Assembly (NCBI GenBank): GCA_002118135.1
Contig: BDIU01000152.1
Location: 908-64,907 of the forward strand
Origin: Trebouxia sp. TZW2008
Taxonomy: Eukaryota > Chlorophyta > Trebouxiophyceae > Trebouxiales > Trebouxiaceae
Reading direction: 5' to 3'
DNA length: 64,000 bases
Shown: positions 58,801 to 64,000 of the stretch, one piece after another
Layout: each line of letters opens with the position of its first letter
How positions within the stretch are numbered: the stretch's first letter is position 1
Translations under genes and position numbers: made by a program
Notes under the pieces: model-generated
What the model was told of the DNA's origin: nothing
What the model saw: only the letters and a program-made list of their open reading frames with translations
Databases searched by the model: none

Positions 58801-61800
58801 CAACTCACAGAAGCTGCTGCTGTCCTGCTGGCTTGACGTTACTATATCTGCTCGCATTGGCTGTGTAGGCAGATTCAGAGTGTGCGTGCTGCCACAAAAG
58901 CTGCCACCTGCCACATCAATGGGTCAGCTGGCAGAGGTCGCTGCAATGCTTGTCTGTGCTACATCGCACATGTTGCTACCTGCCACTCTCGTTGACTTCA
59001 TGTGCATTGCATGATATAGGCAGATCCAAGGAATGTGCGAGCCGCCACAAGAGCTGCTACATGTCACATCAAGATGGGTCAGCTCACAGAAGCTGCTGCT
59101 GTCCTGCAAGCTGTCAGGGCCAGCATCCCTGCTGGTCAGCCTGTGCCTGCAGACCTGGCAAGCAAGCAGCAGGACCTGGACACAGCAACCAAGCTAGTCA
59201 GTCAGGTGTGCTTTCCAATGTACACAGTCAAAAATGTTTCAGCAAGCTAGTCTCTAACAGTGTCTGTTCAAGCTACTTAATCAGGTCTGTACTGCATAAC
59301 TTCTGTACACTTGCAAAGTGGAATTCAGCACATCAAGCCAGTCACTCAAGTCTGCTTCTGCCAAGATGTTTGCACAGGGGCAGGTTGTTAAAAGCTCAGA
59401 ATTTGACCTCAATGCCCTACTTGAGACACAGCATCTCATCTTGACGCTGTGTTGCAAGTGTGGAAAAATTGCTTTGTCAGCATTGAGCTGCAAGCTTCTT
59501 TGACTTGTCGTCAAACAATCTGCAGTTGCCTCACAAAAGCGCATTGAGCGTGCATGGATACTAACTGTTCACATGCAAGACAAAGGCTATCATGGACAAT
59601 GCAAGGACATGCTTGGAACTTGCAGCCATGCTCAAGAACAATTCAAGCACTATCTTCTTCAGCTGACATCTACAGCTGTCAAGATAGCGATCATGCAAAT
59701 TGCTGTCCATCAGGTGCAACATCAATCACATGTCATCGATCCTCCTTTTCAGCACAGATGACGCTAGCTTCTGCCTTATCAGTCTTGGTGGCGTTGCAGG
59801 CAACAGCAGCGCTGCAAGCAGCAAGGAGCACGGCAGCGGTGCAACAGGCCCAAGCGCAACTGGGGGGCTTGAGCTGGGGTGGAGGGTATTGCCCCTTCTC
59901 GCAGTCCCTTCTGGCCCTCAATGCACATGCCCTGCTACGCCTCAACAGGTCAGTATCGTGATGCACACAAACGGGCTTGCCGCTCCACGCCTTACATCAA
60001 AGCCTACTAAAGAGCATGCTGCGCCCAGATAGGTCAGATTCTTGAAGTGCCTCAATTAGCCTGCAGCGCCTCTATTGGTCATTGGTTTTCAAACGCACTG
60101 GTGAGCCTGCTGCCACTCTAGATGTACTGAAGCGTACTGCCTAGATTTATGCTGTCAGAAAGATATCACATCAAGTTGATGAGCCTGCTGCTACCAATTG
60201 TATTCTAGCAAGTACGTCTCAAGGCATGCAAATGTTGCTAGCCAATGAAATGAGTTTCACATTTGTCGATGAATGCAATTGCCTCCTGCTCTGTTGGCTG
60301 CAGGCTTGACGAGGCAGTGAGTGTGGCCAAGCAGGTCAAGGGCCCTTCTGAACAGCGCCAAACAGGGCTACTTTGGCTCTGCCGGGCAGCCTGTAATATT
60401 TGCGTAGAGCTCATACACTGCCCTCTATAGGCTTGATGCAGCCGCAAATATGGCCAGGCAGCATGACACACCCATTGGCTGAATTTATGTGCCGCCTCTT
60501 GTAGGCTTGATGAGGCAATGAAAGTGGCCAAGCAGAACGATGGCCCTTCTGGTAAGCGCCAAACAGGGCTGCACTGGCCCTGGTGGGTGCAGGCCCAGGC
60601 TGCCTTCTTCAAAGGAGACCTCCCTCAGGTCTGCCCTCTGCTGCAGCCTTTCTTTGCTTTCCCATACTTTCTTTTATGCTGTCCCTCATCTTCTCATTTG
60701 CTGCCTCTTGCCTTGTTTGCTGTCATACTACTGCTGCACTGGCCCTAGTGGGTGTCAGCTCAAGCTGCCTTCAAGGGGCCCCTTTCTAAGGTCTGCTCGT
60801 TGCTGCTGCCCTTCGTTGCTTTTCCACACTTTCTTGTTGGCTGTCACTCACCTTCTGATTTGCTGTCTCTTGCCTTGTTTGCTGTCACACTATTGTTGCA
60901 CTGGCCCTTGTGGGCGCAGGCCCAAGCTGCTTTCTTCAAAGGGGCCCTTCCTCAGGTCTGCTTCTTGCTACTGCTGTGAGTTCCTGTCCCTCACCTTCTC
61001 ACTTGCTGTCCATTGCCTTGTCATTTGCTGTCACAACTGATGCTGCATTGCCCCCCGAGTGTGCAGGCCCAAGGAGCCTTCTGCAAAGGGGACCTCCCTA
61101 AGGTCTGCTCTTTGCTGCTGTTGCCATCTGCTGTTGACCATGCCTATGTGCATGAGCATGGTCAACATTTAAAGCATCAATGCATCATCTGCCTGATCAA
61201 CACATTGGCTTTGTGCAGATGCAAGGGCTGCTACAGGCGGGCCTGCAGAAGCTGGAGCAGCATCCAGATCATACTGAGGATGTGCCCAACAGAGCAGAGC
61301 TGACAGGCTTGCTAGAAAAGGCGCAGCGGCTGCTGCAGCTAAAAGAGGCAGGCAACAGGTACAGTGATATCATCTTCCTGTTGTGCCTGTGACAAAAGCT
61401 CTACACTACACGTGTATTCTGCTTGACAAAGCACAGATGCTGGCAAACATGGCTTTACATGAGCTCTCTGTTGATTTTGTGTGGCAAGCAGCTTGCCCCA
61501 CACAGACATTATACTTGATATGGCACAGCCTCTGCTGCATTGCAAGGAGGTAGGCAACAGGTACAGTGCCATCGGCTTTCAAATGCTTCTGTAGAACACA
61601 AATGCTTGCAATGCAAGTATGCAAGGCAAGCACAGCAGTGTCAGGATATAATCGCCAAGTACAGTGAGGACTTTGCTATAGGTGCAGATGCCCCTCCAGT
61701 CTTTGCTGCTGTGCTGCACTTTGTTCATCTGGAAAATGCAGCAGAGTTCACTTACGCTGCCGACAGAAGTTGTAGCTATGCAGGGCAGCGCAAGCACAGC

Positions 61801-64000
61801 TGTGGCAGGAGGCCATCACAAAGTGCAGCGAAGGCTTTGCCGCAGGGCTGATGCACCTCCAGTCTTTGCTGCTGTGCTGCACACTCAGACATTGCCAGAC
61901 AGGTCACTACCTTGCTCTCACTTTACAGTGTTGACAAGACTGATGAACGTGCAGGGCAGCGCAAGCACAGCAATGGCAGGAGGCCATCAGCAAGTATAGT
62001 GAGGGCATTGCTGCAGGGGCAGATGCCCCTCCAGTCTTTGCTGCCGTGCTACACTCCAACAGGGCAGCTGCCTACCAGGGGCTTCAGCAGTATGCAGATG
62101 CCGTTGCTGACAGCCTCAGAGCCAAGGCGCTGGACCCAACCTATGCCAAGGTGAGTCCTGTCCCCTGCTGCTAAGATCCCGTTCTTATGACATCGTGTGT
62201 TGTCGATATAAGGTCAGATGACATGCTCTTCCAGTCTTTGCTGCTGTGCCGCACCCCAACAGGGCAGCTGCTTATCAGGGGCTTCAGCAGTATGACTCTT
62301 GTTATTTGCAATACAGGCTTACTCCAGGCTCACTGCTGTGCTGGGTTCTTTTGCATCTGAGCTCAGCTGCAGTGACAGCTCTGGAGCACCTTACAGAGCT
62401 GCTGAATTCACACTGACTTGGCTTGCAATAGGCGCAAGCATGAAACACTGATTCAAAGGCCAGTGCTTTGTGATGCAGGCCTACTCCAGACTGGCTGCTG
62501 TGCTAGGGTCTCTGCATCTCAGCTCAGCCGCAGTGACAGCTCTGGAGCAACTTGCAGAGTTGCTGAAGTCACAGGGGTCCGGCTTGCAACAAGTGCTGGC
62601 ATGAAACACTGCTTTTGACACAAGCGCTCTGTGATGCAGGCCTACTCCAGGCTGGCTGCTGTGCTAGGATCCTTGCATCTCAGCTCAGCTGCAGTGACAG
62701 CTCTGGAGCAACTTACAGAGCTACTCAAGTCACAAGGGTCTGGGGCGCACAATCAGACAGGCCTGCGCTTGTTGCAAGCCAGAGCCAATGTGCGACGCAA
62801 GCAGCCGGTGCAGCACTACATGCTCATGGGGCTTGCTCAGACATGCTTAACAGATGAGGTGAGCGTCCATTGAGTCAACAGCTTGTCAAGTTGCATGACA
62901 TGCTCATCGCCCTTTTCCAGCCATGCTCGACAGTGAGGTGAGTGTTGAGCAGCATTTAAAAGACCCATATTGCACTACACGCTCCTGAGTCTTGCTCAGA
63001 CATGCTCGGCATGAGGTGAGCAGACCACAGCATAGCCAATTTGTGATGCTGCGTTGTATCAAGGTTCAGCCCTGCTCAGACATGCACAGCGCATGAGGTG
63101 AGCAACCATTAACATAGACAGTTTGTGATGTTGCATTGTGTAAAAGTTCAGCCTAGCTCGGACATCCTCAACAGATGAGGTAGGCGTCCATCAGCTTTTG
63201 CAGTTTGTAGCGGTGCAGCGCTATATGCTCATGCGCATTGCTCAGACATACTCAGCACATGAGGTGAGCAAATATTAACTTGGACAGTTTGTGATGCTGC
63301 ATGGTGTACCAAGTTCAGCCTTGCTCAGACATGCTCAGCACACGAGCTGAGCAACCATTACCATAGACAAGTTTGTGGTGTTGCATCGTATCAAGATGCA
63401 GCCTTGCTCAGACATGCTCACCACACAAGGTGAGCAACCCACAGCATGGCCAATTTGTACTGCTACATTGTATCAGGATTCAGCCTTGCTCATGGGTGCT
63501 CAGCACATGAGGTGAGCAACCATTGACATACACGGGTTGCAATGCTGCATTATGTACAAGTTTAGCCTTCCTCAGACATTCTCAACAGATGTGATGTGGT
63601 AGGCGTCCATCAGCTTTCACAGTTTGTAGCAATGCAGCACTACATGCTCAGGGGACTTGCTCAGGCATGCTCACCAGATGAGGTGGGCGTCCATTAACAT
63701 CACTGATTTGTACCGGCCCAGATGCTAACTTACACCTCTCATGCAAGGCTGGACCAAGTAAAGCATCTACAAGTGCACCGGAAATGTTCTAGTTAATACA
63801 CAAAGAGTGCTTACTGACCTGCTGATGTCTCAACATTCATTGTGCCTGGCGTAACACAATGTATCGTGTTCCTTTTTTGTGGTGGATGCAAGGCACGATT
63901 AGCTTCACCGCAATTCTCTGCATGTTGTTCTTCAATGACAGATGCTGCTACCCATAGGTACGGAAGGCGTACAAGAAGTGCTCTCTTCGTTTTCATCCAG
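52143..64000 (+). CDS. large FG-rich TPR and DnaJ-domain co-chaperone (runs off the window)
   Basis: Twelve exons in phase, more than 1,640 residues: 52143-53208, 53558-53667, 54089-56401, 56945-57205, 57762-57896, 59020-59205, 59800-59948, 60505-60628, 61219-61358, 61955-62150, 62640-62858, 63958 to the edge. The first ~1,160 residues are low-complexity Ala/Ser/Gln with nucleoporin-like FG motifs (FSFSFG, YVFGAARP, FVFGASRP, FVFGAG). TPR helices follow: EEYRQHGNIAFAQSNFAGAA, LLTNRAACHLSLAKPLLAL, WQEAISKYSEGIAAGADAPP, VLHSNRAAAYQGLQQYADAV. The J domain starts at QHYMLMGLAQTCLTDE and continues VRKAYKKCSLRFHP at the edge, with the HPD Asp just outside. The order resembles plant TPR15/TPR16 and DNAJC7-type proteins, which link HSP70 and HSP90 to clients. 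Uncertain points: the start (52143 or a later ATG such as 52230) and the exon 7 acceptor (45 bases earlier is possible). Confidence 0.85.
53738..53830 (+). repeat. dispersed double-hairpin element, copy C
   Basis: An A-rich lead (AGAAAAAGAAAAG) is followed by hairpin 1 (ACGCC/GGTGT, 53766-53779) and hairpin 2 (GCCTC/GGGGC, 53790-53807). It lies in intron 2 of the TPR-DnaJ gene, sense orientation. Base changes relative to copies A and B keep the stems paired. Confidence 0.8.
54422..54763 (+). repeat. six tandem 19-residue coding repeats in the TPR-DnaJ N-terminal region
   Basis: Six units of 57 bases encode copies of roughly TQQGxFxGFxxQPQQAKQS (for example TQQGGFAGFTTQPQQAKES and AQQGMFSGLSGQPQQAKQS). 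All are in frame. They lie upstream of the FVFG-type motifs. Confidence 0.9.
57206..57761 (+). repeat. intron with acceptor-side echo of TPR-DnaJ exon 5
   Basis: At about 57585-57660 a copy of exon 5 (LDRGSFNDRAELVRLLTNRA) precedes the working exon at 57762. It lies about 190 bases upstream and diverges after the alanine-rich part. The rest of the intron shows nothing. Confidence 0.85.
57960..58430. repeat. imperfect tandem repeat in a TPR-DnaJ intron
   Basis: About four diverged copies contain GCTGCAGTCTG..GGCTGGAAGC and, in three, CATGCTTTG-rich sequence with spacing near 110-120 bases. They do not match a flanking exon that I can recognise. Confidence 0.65.
58435..58965 (+). repeat. acceptor-side echoes of TPR-DnaJ exon 6
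   Basis: Copies of TAG/GCAGATCCAAGGAATGTGCG and following codons (ADPRNVRAATRAATCHIKMG) begin near 58448, 58739 and 58868, upstream of the working exon at 59020. The second reads open to AAAVLLA before a stop. Confidence 0.9.
60298..60420 (+). repeat. acceptor-side echo of TPR-DnaJ exon 8
   Basis: After CTGCAG at 60298-60303 this reads LDEAVSVAKQVKGPSEQRQT, closely matching the working exon 60505-60628, then decays. It supports treating the GKRQTGLHW segment as part of one exon. Confidence 0.9.
60745..61125 (+). repeat. donor-side echoes of TPR-DnaJ exon 8
   Basis: Three copies of the last 36 coding bases (VQAQAAFFKGDLPQ) with their GTCTGC donor lie at about 60753, 60918 and 61064, spaced about 150-165 bases. 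Each is followed by a copy of the same intron segment (TTTCCACACTTTCTTGTTGG-like). All keep GTCTGC. Confidence 0.95.
61615..61954 (+). repeat. acceptor-side echoes of TPR-DnaJ exon 10
   Basis: Two copies, starting near 61624 and 61784, match the first ~110 bases of exon 10, including the part coding for GADAPPVFAAVLH. Each has a single-base frame change. The working exon starts at 61955. Confidence 0.9.
62215..62639 (+). repeat. echoes of TPR-DnaJ exons 10 and 11
   Basis: A copy of the middle of exon 10 (about 62228-62295) lacks the donor. Two acceptor-side copies of exon 11 (AYSRL.AVLGS.HLSSAAVTA) follow at about 62318-62400 and 62479-62585, before the working exon 62640-62858. Confidence 0.85.
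62870..63700 (+). repeat. ten donor-side echoes of the J-domain exon (exon 11)
   Basis: Ten diverged copies of the exon end (YMLMGLAQTCLTDE) plus its GAGGTGAGC donor begin near 62915, 62985, 63070, 63153, 63218, 63315, 63401, 63480, 63565 and 63633, roughly every 75-90 bases. At least eight keep a GT donor-like site. The working donor is the first, at 62859. Confidence 0.95.

Noticed and set aside
62870..63700. CRISPR-like or minisatellite array
   Set aside because: The repeats are diverged, have no uniform spacers and are recognisable copies of the preceding exon end plus donor in a eukaryotic gene.

Overview
This window reads as nuclear DNA of a green alga (Chlorophyta, probably trebouxiophyte-like; that placement is inference). 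Genes are split into many short exons with GT..TGCAG introns, GC content is moderate, and the gene set is eukaryotic: eIF3c, alternative oxidase, CMC4, PACRG, a plant-type TPR-DnaJ protein and a GPI-type cysteine-rich surface protein. I rebuilt gene models by hand from splice sites and reading phase. For eight of the ten main genes every exon junction is in phase from start to stop; PACRG lacks a certain start and the TPR-DnaJ gene runs off the right edge.

Layout: a two-HMG-box protein (+, 549-5549); eIF3c (-, 18529-6244), head-to-head with an F-box/WD40 protein (+, 19146-23114); a secreted cysteine-rich modular protein (+, 23954-30676); an assembly gap (31273-31429); the mitochondrial protein CMC4 (+, 31962-32490); mitochondrial alternative oxidase (+, 33916-37795); an unrecognised minus-strand gene (about 41358-38572); the ciliary protein PACRG (+, 41556-45374); a divergent protein kinase (-, 49726-45794); a SAP plus HNH-like protein (-, 51670-50455), head-to-head with a very large FG-rich TPR-DnaJ co-chaperone (+, from 52143, J domain cut by the window end). 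These are ordinary housekeeping, organelle and cilium genes with no sign of operon-like functional grouping. PACRG suggests a flagellated stage.

The most unusual feature is the introns. Next to most exons of nearly every gene lie decayed copies ('echoes') of the exon end together with its splice site. Echoes carrying the acceptor end lie upstream of the working exon and echoes carrying the donor end lie downstream; I found one clear exception. This is what recurrent tandem duplication across exon/intron borders would leave, and it explains much of the intron length. The J-domain exon alone is followed by ten echoes, most keeping a GT donor. Two further structures deserve checking: a dispersed element of about 85 bp with two conserved, covarying hairpins (three copies), and a roughly 55-bp-armed inverted repeat in an eIF3c intron.
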